Source: Clostridiales bacterium
GTDB lineage: Bacteria; Bacillota; Clostridia; Oscillospirales; Oscillospiraceae
Length of the DNA: 58,978 nucleotides
Assembly: GCA_029265975.1 (NCBI GenBank)
Contig: JAJUGN010000008.1
Span: 1 to 58,978 of the forward strand
Direction of reading: 5' to 3'
Shown: positions 7,090 to 16,115 of the stretch, one piece after another
How positions within the stretch are numbered: the stretch's first letter is position 1
Layout: each line of letters opens with the position of its first letter
The notes under the pieces: generated by a model
The model's input: the letters and a program-made list of their open reading frames with translations, nothing else
Told to the model about the DNA's origin: nothing
Database searches by the model: none
Program-made: the position numbers and the translations under genes

Positions 7090-9780
7090 ATGTATCAGCA
7101 GAATACTAAGGAAGTCATTAGCAGGATAAGGGGCCTGACGGACAGAGAAGTGTACAAATCAAAGGAGATACACGGGGATAATCGTCTTGTCCAGTACAAT
7201 AAAAGCAGCTTTTTCGGTGAATTTCTGGGCAACTTCGGCGATCCGATAATAAAAATACTGCTTATTGCCCTTGCTTTCAACGTTATAATCGGGCTGAGGG
7301 AATATAACTGGTACGAATCCGTGGGAATAGCCGCGGCAATACTCGTATCCACCTTCGTATCCACACTGTCCGAATACGGCAGCGAATCCGCTTTCAAAAA
7401 GCTGCAAAGCGAAGCCTTGAAAAGCAGATGCCGCGTAAAGAGGGCGGACGGGCTTTTGGAGATACCTGTAAACGAGGTTGTGGTAGGCGACTATGTCCTG
7501 CTGCAGCCGGGAGACCGAATACCTGCGGACGGAGTGATCTGCGGCGGCGAGCTTTATGTGGACCAGTCGGCGCTGAACGGAGAGAGCAGGGAGGCGCACA
7601 AGTATCCCTCGCCGGCAAGCGGAGCGTCGGGGGACGGCAGAGACTTCGACAAAAATTCTCTGCTTTTCCGCGGCAGCGTCGTCTGCTCCGGAGAGGCTGT
7701 AATGCTTGTAAACGCCGTGGGGACAAAGACCTTTTACGGCAGCATCGCAAGGGACGTACAGGAAAAATCGGGGGAGAGCCCCCTCAAAATACGGCTCGGC
7801 AAGCTTGCGGAATCCATAAGCAGGTTCGGCTATATGGGCGCGGCGATGGTCGCGTTTGCGGACCTCTTTCAATCCATAGTGCTTGCAAATTCCTTTCGCA
7901 CGGACCTGATAATGCGCTGCCTGAGCGACCCGAAACAGCTCGCGGCATATTTTATTCACGCGGCGACGCTTGCGATATCGGTGATAGTCGTCGCTATTCC
8001 GGAAGGGCTGCCGCTTATGATAACCGTTGTTCTTTCGTCGAACATGAAAAGAATGCTCAGGGACAACGTGCTGGTACGGAAGCTGGTCGGGATAGAAACT
8101 TCAGGAAATATAAATATCCTTTTTACCGACAAGACCGGAACCATCACCAAGGGCAGACTCAAGGTCTGCGCCTTTGTAAGCGGAAACGGCGCAAGGTACG
8201 ACAGCTTTGCGTCGCTGCAGAATACGAGGCTCGGAAAAATGCTTGCAGTTTCATCAATCTACAACAGCGGAGCCTCGATGAGCCGGAAGGGCGGGAAAAG
8301 CCACGCGATAGGCGGCAACACCACCGAAAGAGCGCTCCTTGAATTCGTCGCGGGGGGCTATACCCCAAAGGACGATATAAAGGTCGCTGCAAGCATACCG
8401 TTCAGCAGCGCGAACAAATACTCATGCGCGGAAATAAAAGGAGACATGAACCTCACGCTGATAAAGGGGGCGCCGGAGCTGCTGCTTCCACTCTGCAGCT
8501 TTTATTTTGACGCGGAAGGCAAAAAGCGTCCTCTGGCGCAGGCAAAGCTCAAGTCGGTGATGAACGAGATGACGGCAGGCGCGATAAGGCTGCTTGCCCT
8601 TGCCGTGAGCGAAGAGCCCTTGAGCCAAAACGGATTCAGCGGCGAGCTGACGCTCGTCGGCGTCACGGGAATAAAGGATGAAGTCAGGCATGAAGCCTCG
8701 AGAGCTATAAGGCAGGTTCTGAATGCAGGCATACAGGTCGTGATGATAACGGGAGACAACAGGGAAACGGCGGCGGCGATAGCAAGGGAAGCGGGACTTA
8801 TCGGCGGCGCGGGAGAAAGGTATTCCGTCATTACGAGCGATGAGCTCAGAAGGATGTCGGACGGAGAGCTTAGGGCGAGGCTTCCCTCACTCCGCGTGGT
8901 GGCGAGAGCGGTGCCTTCGGACAAGAGCAGGCTCGTGGCAATATCACAGCAGATGGGTATGGTGGCCGGAATGACGGGTGACGGCATAAACGACGCTCCG
9001 GCGCTGAAAAAAGCGGACGTGGGATTCGCGATGGGCAGCGGCACAGAGGTTGCGAAAGAAGCAAGCGACATCGTTATACTTGACGACAATTTCCTTTCCA
9101 TATCGAAAGCCGTCCTGTACGGAAGAACGATATTCAAAAGCATACGCAAATTCATAGTCTTTCAGCTGACTATAAACGTATGCGCCGTGGGAATATCGGT
9201 AATAGGGCCTTTCATCGGCGTAAACTCTCCCATAACGGTGCTGCAGATGCTCTGGGTGAATATGGTGATGGACACTCTCGCGGGGCTGGCGTTCGCCGGA
9301 GAGGCGCCTCTTAAGGAATACATGGACGAAGCGCCAAAGGGCAGGGAGGAGCCGATAATCAACTCCTATATGTACAGCCAGATACTGGTTTCGGGCCTCT
9401 ATGTCACGCTCCTCTGCATTCTGTTCCTCAAGCTGCCGGCAATCAGAGACGTATTCGGAGCGGGGGCCGGAGAAAGCAGGTTCATGACGGCTTTTTTCGC
9501 CATGTTTGTTTTTGCCGGAGTCTTCAACAGCTTCAACGCGAGGACCACAAGGCTGAACCTGCTCGCCAATATTTTCAGAAACAGGGGTTTCCTTGTCATC
9601 ATGTTTTTCGTTACCACGGTGCAGCTGCTCATAATATACTTCGGCGGCTCCGTGTTCCGTACGGCGGGGCTGACGATTTCCGAGCTGCGATTCGTGCTTT
9701 TGCTGGCGTTCACAGTAGTCCCTGTAGATTTTATCAGAAAGCTGCTTAGCGGCGTCAGCTGGCGGAGCGACGCGATCTGA
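7090..9780 (+). CDS. P-type calcium-transporting ATPase (P2B-like)
   Basis: 896 residues from the ATG at 7090 (AGGGG 8 bases upstream; GTG starts at 7057 and 7081 are in frame but less well placed). The cation ATPase core is complete: actuator domain with GDRIPADG, PEGLP in helix M4, phosphorylated Asp347 in DKTGT, hinge TGDGINDAP at about residue 628, and a C-terminal bundle of about six helices. The M6 text LWVNMVMDTLAGLAFAGE resembles plasma-membrane Ca2+ pumps rather than SERCA-type, and no long C-terminal regulatory tail follows. It probably exports Ca2+ from the cytoplasm. It is monocistronic, with its own terminator. Confidence 0.88.
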   Translation: MYQQNTKEVISRIRGLTDREVYKSKEIHGDNRLVQYNKSSFFGEFLGNFGDPIIKILLIALAFNVIIGLREYNWYESVGIAAAILVSTFVSTLSEYGSESAFKKLQSEALKSRCRVKRADGLLEIPVNEVVVGDYVLLQPGDRIPADGVICGGELYVDQSALNGESREAHKYPSPASGASGDGRDFDKNSLLFRGSVVCSGEAVMLVNAVGTKTFYGSIARDVQEKSGESPLKIRLGKLAESISRFGYMGAAMVAFADLFQSIVLANSFRTDLIMRCLSDPKQLAAYFIHAATLAISVIVVAIPEGLPLMITVVLSSNMKRMLRDNVLVRKLVGIETSGNINILFTDKTGTITKGRLKVCAFVSGNGARYDSFASLQNTRLGKMLAVSSIYNSGASMSRKGGKSHAIGGNTTERALLEFVAGGYTPKDDIKVAASIPFSSANKYSCAEIKGDMNLTLIKGAPELLLPLCSFYFDAEGKKRPLAQAKLKSVMNEMTAGAIRLLALAVSEEPLSQNGFSGELTLVGVTGIKDEVRHEASRAIRQVLNAGIQVVMITGDNRETAAAIAREAGLIGGAGERYSVITSDELRRMSDGELRARLPSLRVVARAVPSDKSRLVAISQQMGMVAGMTGDGINDAPALKKADVGFAMGSGTEVAKEASDIVILDDNFLSISKAVLYGRTIFKSIRKFIVFQLTINVCAVGISVIGPFIGVNSPITVLQMLWVNMVMDTLAGLAFAGEAPLKEYMDEAPKGREEPIINSYMYSQILVSGLYVTLLCILFLKLPAIRDVFGAGAGESRFMTAFFAMFVFAGVFNSFNARTTRLNLLANIFRNRGFLVIMFFVTTVQLLIIYFGGSVFRTAGLTISELRFVLLLAFTVVPVDFIRKLLSGVSWRSDAI

Positions 9781-9782
9781 GC

Positions 9783-9815
9783 AAACCCGTCCGAAGCTAG
9801 GCTTCGGACGGGTTT
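9783..9815 (+). terminator. Intrinsic terminator after the calcium ATPase gene
   Basis: The stem AAACCCGTCCGAAGC (9783-9797) pairs with 9801-9815 across a 3-nt loop and ends in GGGTTTT. Confidence 0.85.
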
Positions 9816-9924
9816 TGAGCATATTATATGGCCTTCATACAGGGCTTTGTAAGCAGTCAAAGGTTGTTATTCTTTGCTCTAAGTGCTAAAATATCTAAAA
9901 AAGCTTATAAGAAGGAGCAACTGC

Positions 9925-10431
9925 ATGGAAATAGCCATACGAAGCTGGCGGCTGGAGGACGCCGCCGATCTGGCCGTTGCGCTAAACAATAAAAGGGTGC
10001 AGGACAATCTGCGCGACGGCATACCCTATCCTTATGAAAAGTCCCACGCCGAGGATTTTATCAGATCCATGCTTTCCGCCGATGGGAATAAAGTCTGGGC
10101 CTGGGCCATAACCGCGGACGACAGGGCCATAGGCAGCATAGGAGTGTTCCGAAAAGAGAATATTCACAGCCGCACGGGTGAAATGGGCTACTATGTGTCC
10201 GAGCCTTATTGGGGCAGGGGCATAGGAACGGCCGCCGTCAGAGCAGCCTGCAAATATATTTTCGGGAACACCGACATTATCCGCATTTTCGCGGAGCCCT
10301 TCGCCCATAACCGGGCCTCCTGCCGAATTCTCGAAAAAGCGGGTTTTTCCTTCGAGGGGACAATGAGAAAGAACGCCGTAAAAAACGGCGAGGTTCTGGA
10401 TATGAAGCTTTACGCCCTCGTCAGGGACTGA
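9925..10431 (+). CDS. GNAT-family N-acetyltransferase (RimJ/RimL-like)
   Basis: 168 residues from the ATG at 9925, with AAGGAG 7 bases before it; the frame is open 42 bases further upstream without a ribosome site. The acetyl-CoA binding motif is YWGRGIGTAAV near residue 100, and NRASCRILEKAGF near 138 is typical of the RimJ/RimL type that acetylates protein N-termini or small amines. The actual substrate is unknown. It lies just upstream of the cobalamin riboswitch promoter and is probably not part of that unit. Confidence 0.8.
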   Translation: MEIAIRSWRLEDAADLAVALNNKRVQDNLRDGIPYPYEKSHAEDFIRSMLSADGNKVWAWAITADDRAIGSIGVFRKENIHSRTGEMGYYVSEPYWGRGIGTAAVRAACKYIFGNTDIIRIFAEPFAHNRASCRILEKAGFSFEGTMRKNAVKNGEVLDMKLYALVRD

Positions 10432-10437
10432 TTGCGG

Positions 10438-10466
10438 TTGACAAAAACCGTCAAAAACGATAAAAT
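10438..10466 (+). promoter_or_regulatory. Consensus vegetative promoter for the cobalamin leader
   Basis: TTGACA (10438-10443), a 17-bp spacer and TAAAAT (10461-10466) form a near-perfect sigma-A promoter beginning just after the acetyltransferase stop codon. Transcription would start near 10473, at the head of the riboswitch. Confidence 0.8.
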
Positions 10467-10472
10467 CATATG

Positions 10473-10702
10473 CGGAGAATTCGCAGCTTCGGAAGCGGAC
10501 GGTATCCTGACCGGAGCCGCCGCAGCAAAGGCAGAGACCGGTTTCAAACGCCGCGGTGCCTTATATCAAGGGAAAGCGAAACGCGGCGGCGACACCTGAG
10601 CCGGAATACATGCGCTGCGAATTGTCACGGGCTAAGGTACTCAGACCGGTGGGTTTGCGCGAAGATTTCTCTTTGCCTGTTGAGCCTCTCCCCGGAGAGG
10701 CT
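10473..10702 (+). ncRNA. Cobalamin riboswitch with terminator-like expression platform
   Basis: Conserved cobalamin-aptamer pieces appear in order: GGTGCC (10555-10560), AAGGGAA (10568-10574) and a B12-box-like GAGCCGGAATACATGC (10598-10613). They are flanked by GC-rich pairing segments. Downstream, AGCCTCTCC (10683-10691) pairs with GGAGAGGCT (10694-10702), a hairpin just before the gene's ribosome site that can serve as a terminator or sequestering stem. Placement directly ahead of cbiA supports feedback repression by cobalamin. The exact structural subclass was not folded. Confidence 0.8.
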
Positions 10703-10733
10703 TTGCCATTGATCGCCATGCGGAGGTATTCAG

Positions 10734-12101
10734 ATGAGCAATTACCCGAGAATTATGATTGCGGCGGCGAGCAGCGGCGCGGGCAAGACAACAATGACGA
10801 TAGCGCTGCTCTCCGCCCTTTCAAAACGCGGCATAAAGCCCGTCGCCTTCAAATGCGGTCCGGATTATATAGATCCCATGTTCCACAGGGAGGTTCTCGG
10901 GGTCCCGAGCTATAATCTCGACCTTTTCATGTCCTCAGAGGACACGGTGAGGGGTCTTATAAGCGAGCATGCCGCAAACGGCGGCGTAGCCGTCATCGAG
11001 GGCGTCATGGGCTACTACGACGGAATACACGCCAAAACGGAGGCGAGCAGCTTCGAGCTGGCAAAGGCGACCGGCACGCCGGTTATCCTTATCGTTTCAG
11101 CGAAGGGCGCATCCCTTTCCGTTGCAGCCCAGATAAAAGGCTTTTTGGAGTTCAGAAAGCCTTCGATGATTGCCGGCGTGATTCTGAACGACTGCTCTGA
11201 GGGCCTTTTCGGAATGCTGAAAGAAGCTCTGGAAAAGGAAACGGGCACAAGGCTGCTCGGCTATTTCCCCAGACTTAACGACTGCGCTCTTGGCAGCAGG
11301 CATCTCGGACTGATAACGGCCGCGGAAATTGAAGACCTCAGGCAGAAAATAGACAAGCTCGGAGAGCAGGCGGAAAAGAGCGTAGATATCGAGCTGCTTC
11401 TGGAAATCGCGGGGGGCGCCGAAGAGCTGCGGGGATCTCTCCCTGACATACAGCCGGTGGTTAAGGAAAAGGTCAGGATAGCCGTCGCCCGGGACAAGGC
11501 CTTTTGTTTTTATTACGCCGACAGCCTTGAGCTGCTCGAAAGGCTGGGCGCGGAGATAGTCATGTTCAGCCCGCTTGAAGACAAAAAGCTCCCGGATGGC
11601 ATCGGGGCGTTGTATCTTGGCGGCGGATACCCGGAGCTTTACGCGGAGGCCCTCAGCGGGAATTTGCCGATGCTGGAAGCAGTCAGGCGCGCTGTTGAGG
11701 GAGGACTGCCGACTCTGGCGGAGTGCGGGGGATATTTGTATCTGCACGACACCATGGAGGACGACAAGGGGGTATCCTACCCGATGGTCGGAGCAGTCAA
11801 AGGCCACGGATACAAAACGCCGAAGCTCCAGCGCTTCGGCTATATCAGGCTGACGGCAAGAACCGACACGATATTGAGCCGGGAGGGCGAAACCATACCC
11901 GGACATGAATTCCACTTCTGGGACACGACGGCCGAGGGCGCCGCCTGCACCGCGAAAAAACCGAGCGGAGCATCGTGGCCCTGTGTTACCGCTCGGAACA
12001 TGCTGTTCGCGGGCTTTCCGCACCTTTATTTTTACGGCAATCCGGAGTTCGCGAAAAGCTTTGTCCGCTCGGCCTCGAAATATATCAGCCTCCGAGCTTA
12101 G
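10734..12101 (+). CDS. cbiA: Cobyrinate a,c-diamide synthase
   Basis: 455 residues. The N-terminal ATPase domain has the P-loop SSGAGKT (about 13-19) and KCGPDYIDP; the C-terminal class I glutamine amidotransferase domain has Cys331 in LAECGGYLYL. It amidates the a and c carboxylates of cobyrinic acid with glutamine and ATP. GGAGG lies 8 bases before the ATG. It is the only gene directly behind the riboswitch; its 3' end overlaps the opposite-strand DUF4180 gene by 17 bases. Confidence 0.92.
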   Translation: MSNYPRIMIAAASSGAGKTTMTIALLSALSKRGIKPVAFKCGPDYIDPMFHREVLGVPSYNLDLFMSSEDTVRGLISEHAANGGVAVIEGVMGYYDGIHAKTEASSFELAKATGTPVILIVSAKGASLSVAAQIKGFLEFRKPSMIAGVILNDCSEGLFGMLKEALEKETGTRLLGYFPRLNDCALGSRHLGLITAAEIEDLRQKIDKLGEQAEKSVDIELLLEIAGGAEELRGSLPDIQPVVKEKVRIAVARDKAFCFYYADSLELLERLGAEIVMFSPLEDKKLPDGIGALYLGGGYPELYAEALSGNLPMLEAVRRAVEGGLPTLAECGGYLYLHDTMEDDKGVSYPMVGAVKGHGYKTPKLQRFGYIRLTARTDTILSREGETIPGHEFHFWDTTAEGAACTAKKPSGASWPCVTARNMLFAGFPHLYFYGNPEFAKSFVRSASKYISLRA

Positions 12102-12444
12102 CCACCGCATCTTCCTCCGTGCCGGCGAAATAAATGTGCCGGCGCATGTTGCTCTCATAGATGAAATCCTTCAGCGGCTTGCTCGTGCAGCCGGAGAAAT
12201 CTCCGACGATCGCAAGGCGGGCGCCGTAGTTCACAAACTTCTGAAGCATGTCTCCTGCAAGGCCGGTTCTCAGTCTGAAAAACTCCTCGGCTATGCATGA
12301 TTTGTCTATTATAAAGCTCCTGCATCTTGTTTCGTATACAGCATTTATGATCAGATCCAGCGCGGAATCGGTGTCGGATATGAGGATGCGGCCGGACCTG
12401 ATCCTCGCGATATCGTTGTTTTTTCCGACGGTCGTTATATTCAT
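12085..12444 (-). CDS. DUF4180 domain protein
   Basis: 119 residues from the ATG at 12444, which has GGAGG 9 bases upstream (a GTG at 12450 is too close to it). The central sequence FIIDKSCIAEEFFRLRTGLAGDMLQKF and the ending with RHIYFAGTEEDA match DUF4180 as I know it; function is unknown. It is in reverse orientation between the two cobalamin genes and overlaps the end of cbiA antisense, so it interrupts what would otherwise be a cobalamin operon. Confidence 0.7.
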   Translation of the reverse strand: MNITTVGKNNDIARIRSGRILISDTDSALDLIINAVYETRCRSFIIDKSCIAEEFFRLRTGLAGDMLQKFVNYGARLAIVGDFSGCTSKPLKDFIYESNMRRHIYFAGTEEDAVAKLGG

Positions 12445-12538
12445 TAACACGCGCCTCCGGGCTTTCCGTCTAATAAAAGATATAAATCATTTTTTCATAA
12501 TATCATAAAATCCGGCGCAAATCGAAAGGAAAATAAAA

Positions 12539-14038
12539 ATGAGCAGTTTCAAAGGCGTGATGATACAGGGCACAAGCAGCGACGCGGGCAAGAGCTTTAT
12601 AGTGACGGGACTCTGCCGCGTGCTTTCGGATATGGGCGCCAAGGTCGCTCCGTTCAAAAGCCAGAACATGTCGAACAATTCGTATGTCACCTACGACGGC
12701 AAGGAGATAGGGCGAGCTCAGGGAGCGCAGGCGGAGGCCGCGCGCACCCTGCCGACGGTTTATATGAACCCCATATTGCTGAAGCCTATGATGGACCACC
12801 GCAGCGAGATAGTTCTGCTCGGGGAAGTTTACAAGCCCATGAACGGCTCGGAATATCAGAAAAGCTTCACCCTTGAAAAGGGCATGGACACCGTCAAAGA
12901 GGCTCTCGAGGCGCTGTCGCGTGAATACGACACCCTGGTGGTGGAGGGAGCCGGTTCTCCCGCGGAGATCAATCTCAGCAGCCGCGAGATAGTGAATATG
13001 CGCATAGCAAAGCTCCTGAACATGCCCGTAATACTCGTCACGGACATAGACAGAGGCGGCGCTTTCGCGAGCCTTGTCGGCACGCTTGACCTTCTCGGCG
13101 AAAACAGGCGCTTTGTCAAGGGCGTTATCATAAATAAATTCCGAGGGGATATTTCGCTTCTTAACGACGGGCTCAGGTGGTTTGAGGAATACACCGGAGT
13201 TCCCGTCATCGGCGTAATGCCGCACCTTGAGGATGTCAGCATCGAAACCGAGGACTCTCTCAGCATGCGCAGGGTCGAGACATACAGGAAAACCGAGCCG
13301 CTCGACATTGCGGTTATCGGTCTCCAGCGCGTTTCCAACAATACGGACGTCGAGCCCTTCATATTCGAGGAGGACGTGCAGATAAGATATGTATACAACC
13401 CGGCCGATTTCGGCAATCCGCACGCGGTGATAATTCCGGGAACGAAATCCACGCAGGACGATCTGGAGCAGCTCCGGAGCGTGGGGCTCGACAGGTCGAT
13501 CATCGAATACGCGAGGAAGGGCGGCGTGATATTCGGCGTCTGCGGAGGCTATCAGATACTCGGAGAAAGGATATCGGACGAGCTCGGCGTAGACAGGGAG
13601 GAAAGGGGCGAAATAGAGGCTCTCGGGCTCCTGCCGATGGCAACGCATTTCGAAGCCGATAAAAGGGTGCAGCGCGTTTCGGGGCGCATAGTGTCGGAGA
13701 AGTTCGGCGGCATAGACGTCAGCGGATACGAGATACACTTAGGGCGCAGCTCGCTTACCGGAAACGCCGAGAACTTCCTCAGGATAGACGATTTTTATGA
13801 CGGGGCTCTCATAAACGGCGGACAGATAATAGGCTGCTATCTGCACAACATCTTCCATAACGACAGGTTCAGGAACGAGTGGCTCAATATGGTCAGGGAA
13901 AAAGCGGGTCTTCCGAAGCGGGAAATGGTCGATACCGAGGGCAACAAGGAGCGCTCCTTCGCAAAGCTCGCGGATGCCTGCAGGAAATACCTGGATATGG
14001 ATGCAATCCTAAGGCTTATGAACCAAAAGGTATACTGA
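12539..14038 (+). CDS. cobQ: Cobyric acid synthase
   Basis: 499 residues, the usual family size. It has an N-terminal P-loop GTSSDAGKS (about 10-18), the segment KSQNMSNNSYVT, and a C-terminal amidotransferase domain with Cys335 in FGVCGGYQ. It performs the four remaining side-chain amidations (b, d, e, g) in adenosylcobalamin synthesis. AAAGGAAA precedes the ATG. No riboswitch was seen in the 94 bases before it, so its control differs from cbiA unless read-through past the inverted DUF4180 gene occurs. Confidence 0.92.
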   Translation: MSSFKGVMIQGTSSDAGKSFIVTGLCRVLSDMGAKVAPFKSQNMSNNSYVTYDGKEIGRAQGAQAEAARTLPTVYMNPILLKPMMDHRSEIVLLGEVYKPMNGSEYQKSFTLEKGMDTVKEALEALSREYDTLVVEGAGSPAEINLSSREIVNMRIAKLLNMPVILVTDIDRGGAFASLVGTLDLLGENRRFVKGVIINKFRGDISLLNDGLRWFEEYTGVPVIGVMPHLEDVSIETEDSLSMRRVETYRKTEPLDIAVIGLQRVSNNTDVEPFIFEEDVQIRYVYNPADFGNPHAVIIPGTKSTQDDLEQLRSVGLDRSIIEYARKGGVIFGVCGGYQILGERISDELGVDREERGEIEALGLLPMATHFEADKRVQRVSGRIVSEKFGGIDVSGYEIHLGRSSLTGNAENFLRIDDFYDGALINGGQIIGCYLHNIFHNDRFRNEWLNMVREKAGLPKREMVDTEGNKERSFAKLADACRKYLDMDAILRLMNQKVY

Positions 14039-14043
14039 AAACA

Positions 14044-14070
14044 AAAAGCTCCGATTATCTCGGAGCTTTT
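14044..14070. terminator. Bidirectional intrinsic terminator
   Basis: AAAAGCTCCGA (14044-14054) and TCGGAGCTTTT (14060-14070) form an 11-bp stem with A and T runs on either side. It serves both cobQ and the convergent GerMN lipoprotein gene. Confidence 0.85.
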
Positions 14071-14074
14071 CTGT

Positions 14075-14974
14075 TTACTGCATTTCGACCGGTATTATCA
14101 CCTTGTTCATATCGCTTCCGTCATTCATGCTGACCTCAAAGACCTCAAGCTGACCGGTTCCGGCAAAGGAGGAGGCAAGGCTTATGGTCTTGCTGAAATC
14201 GCCGCGGCCGGGGGCTCCCTCCGAGGCCATTGTATAGCCCTCGGCGATGACATTCCCGCCGCTGTCCTTCAGGCGGTAATTCACAGTGGCCTCAAAAATC
14301 CTCGCGCTGCCCTTGATATCGAACTGCTTTGAGATTTTCTGACCTGGGGCAGGGGAGGTGACCCATATCACGGGCTCGTATACCATGCCGAGATCCCGCT
14401 TGAAAGGCTGGCCGCGGAGACCGACATGCCCCCACCAGTCCGATGCGGCGCTTAAGCTGCCCTCGACCGTAAACTGGACTTTCTGGACGGTCGGAAACTC
14501 GGTAAGGGTGTTAACTATGCTTTTTATGCCAAGCTCTTCGGCCGCCGCGCCGGCGTTCGCTTTCAGGACTTCCCTTGAAAAATCAACCGTTGCAAGCCCG
14601 TTTTCTATTTTCACGCCAAGCACTTTTGTATCGGCGGGAAGAATTCTGTAAGCGCCTGAAGTCAGGACTTTTCCGGAGATCAGCTCGTTTAGCGCGGCTT
14701 TTGCGACCCCCTCTGTTTTTGCGACGCTGTGCACCTCACGCACAAGATACAATTCGCCACGTCCTTCCTTCAGATAATACACGGCTACGTTCATCGTCTG
14801 AGCTGAGGGGGAAGGAGAGGGATAAACGGAAGGAGAAGGGCTTGCCTCTATGGGCGCTGAGGGCAGAGCCGATGCCGGCGGGCTTGATGCTGGCGCCGCG
14901 GATTGCTGAATATTCGAAGAGCAGGCCGCAAAAAGCAGAAGCAGCGCCGCCGGAAGCAGTATTTTCGTTTTCAT
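14075..14974 (-). CDS. GerMN / Gmad2 domain lipoprotein
   Basis: 299 residues. The signal peptide ends in LFAAC (Cys18), followed by a Ser/Pro/Ala-rich linker to about residue 60, a GerMN domain (about 60-165; AVYYLKEG, LATVDFSREV) and a C-terminal immunoglobulin-like Gmad2 domain (about 200-299; SPAPGQKI, GRGDFSKTI). GerM of Bacillus is a sporulation and germination lipoprotein with two GerMN domains; this one has one. A role in the spore or cell envelope is inferred. GAGGAGG lies 8 to 9 bases before the ATG. Confidence 0.82.
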   Translation of the reverse strand: MKTKILLPAALLLLFAACSSNIQQSAAPASSPPASALPSAPIEASPSPSVYPSPSPSAQTMNVAVYYLKEGRGELYLVREVHSVAKTEGVAKAALNELISGKVLTSGAYRILPADTKVLGVKIENGLATVDFSREVLKANAGAAAEELGIKSIVNTLTEFPTVQKVQFTVEGSLSAASDWWGHVGLRGQPFKRDLGMVYEPVIWVTSPAPGQKISKQFDIKGSARIFEATVNYRLKDSGGNVIAEGYTMASEGAPGRGDFSKTISLASSFAGTGQLEVFEVSMNDGSDMNKVIIPVEMQ

Positions 14975-15003
14975 ATCCGTAATTCCTCCTCGGATTATTG
15001 CGG

Positions 15004-15933
15004 TTAGAGTTTGCGCGTCGCCTGCGGCCCGTTCAAAACGCCGCCGTTTTCCAGGCGGGAGACCTCTTCGCCTGTCATATAGCGTATGACGCGGCTGAAG
15101 TTCCTGTTTTTGCCGGGCTTGTAAAAGAACATCATATCGACGGGGTATTCGGCGTTAAGCCTTACGGTTCTGATATGCGGACTGCCTATGTTTTCGGCGA
15201 CCGTCTCCGGAATCAGGGCCACGCAGCCGTTCTCGATTATTCTTGGGGCGATGCCCGTCATCAGCATATGCTCGGTAAAGGCTATTTTCGGCCAGAAGCC
15301 CGCGTCGCGGAACAATTCGCTGCAATAATCAAACAAGGTGGTGTACTTGTCCGGAAAGACCCAGCTTTCCGCGGAGAGATCCCGAAGAGAAACTTTTTCC
15401 CTATCGGAGAGGGGATTATCCGCCCTGACGACGACGGCAAGCCGGTCTTTTTTAAGAACGTGGCTCAGCACGCTTTGCGGCGGCTTTCCCGCCCAATACG
15501 CAACCACAAGCGCATATTTTCCCTTGCATATATCGGAGTAAGCGTCGGAACTCAGGCGCTCCTTCCTTATCTTAAGCCTGGGGCATACCATCTCAAGCCC
15601 GTACATTATTTCATAAAATCCCGCCCTGTTGGAGAAGGGATCGGACCTCACCACGACCTCGGAAAAATTCGAGTCCGGCATGGATGACAGCTCCTCCTCC
15701 ATCTCGTCGCTGATTTTGAGAATAGTCTCTATATATTTCAGCGCCGCTTTGCCAGCGGGCGTGAGGCTAAGCTCTTTTGAACCCCGAATAAACAGCGGAG
15801 CGCCTATTTCGGCCTCAAGGGACGCTATTTTTTTGGAAACGGCCGACTGAGAAATATACAAGGCCTCGGCCGCCCTTGAGAAGCTCATATGCTCCACAAC
15901 CGTAAGAAAGCACCTCATTTTCCCGGTGTCCAA
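15004..15933 (-). CDS. LysR-family transcriptional regulator
   Basis: About 309 residues. The N-terminal winged helix-turn-helix is clear (MRCFLTVVEHMSFSRAAEAL, then SAVSKKIASLEAEIGAPLF), followed by an effector-binding domain. I prefer the TTG at 15933, with AAGGGG 8 bases upstream, giving the usual LysR N-terminus; an ATG at 15954 is in frame but has no ribosome site. It is divergent from the FAD oxidoreductase gene, which it presumably controls through the palindromes at 16009-16045. The effector is unknown. Confidence 0.87.
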   Translation of the reverse strand: MDTGKMRCFLTVVEHMSFSRAAEALYISQSAVSKKIASLEAEIGAPLFIRGSKELSLTPAGKAALKYIETILKISDEMEEELSSMPDSNFSEVVVRSDPFSNRAGFYEIMYGLEMVCPRLKIRKERLSSDAYSDICKGKYALVVAYWAGKPPQSVLSHVLKKDRLAVVVRADNPLSDREKVSLRDLSAESWVFPDKYTTLFDYCSELFRDAGFWPKIAFTEHMLMTGIAPRIIENGCVALIPETVAENIGSPHIRTVRLNAEYPVDMMFFYKPGKNRNFSRVIRYMTGEEVSRLENGGVLNGPQATRKL

Positions 15934-16008
15934 AAAACCGACCCCTTCTAACATTATTTTTGAATTATATTATAAACTATTTTTTCCCGCAATAAAAGAC
16001 TAAAAAGC

Positions 16009-16045
16009 ATTCCGTAATGGAATACGACCTATTCCGACTTGGAAT
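16009..16045 (+). promoter_or_regulatory. Two tandem LysR-type operator palindromes
   Basis: ATTCC-N5-GGAAT occurs twice, at 16009-16023 and 16031-16045, exactly 22 bp apart (two helical turns). The second palindrome ends on the first base of the -35 element of the oxidoreductase promoter. A 15-bp interrupted palindrome of T-N11-A form just upstream of -35 is the classical LysR activation geometry. Confidence 0.75.
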
Positions 16046-16073
16046 TGACGTTCTTTTTTTCCATAGTTACAAT
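16045..16073 (+). promoter_or_regulatory. Promoter of the FAD oxidoreductase gene
   Basis: TTGACG (16045-16050), a 17-bp spacer and TACAAT (16068-16073), directly abutting the LysR-type palindromes. Confidence 0.75.
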
Positions 16074-16115
16074 AAGATTAATGACAAAGAAGAAAATCAG
16101 AAAGGCGGAGGATAA

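Noticed and set aside
9783-9815. Possible inverted-repeat operator after the calcium ATPase gene
   Set aside because: A stem with 3-nt loop and T-run directly after the stop codon is simply an intrinsic terminator.
12503-13738. 411-codon minus-strand ORF opposite cobQ (similar long antisense frames opposite cbiA, nspC, recD2, uvrA, speD and pstS)
   Set aside because: The plus-strand genes have clear family motifs and ribosome sites; GC-rich third positions leave the antisense frames free of stops. Their translations show no domain features.
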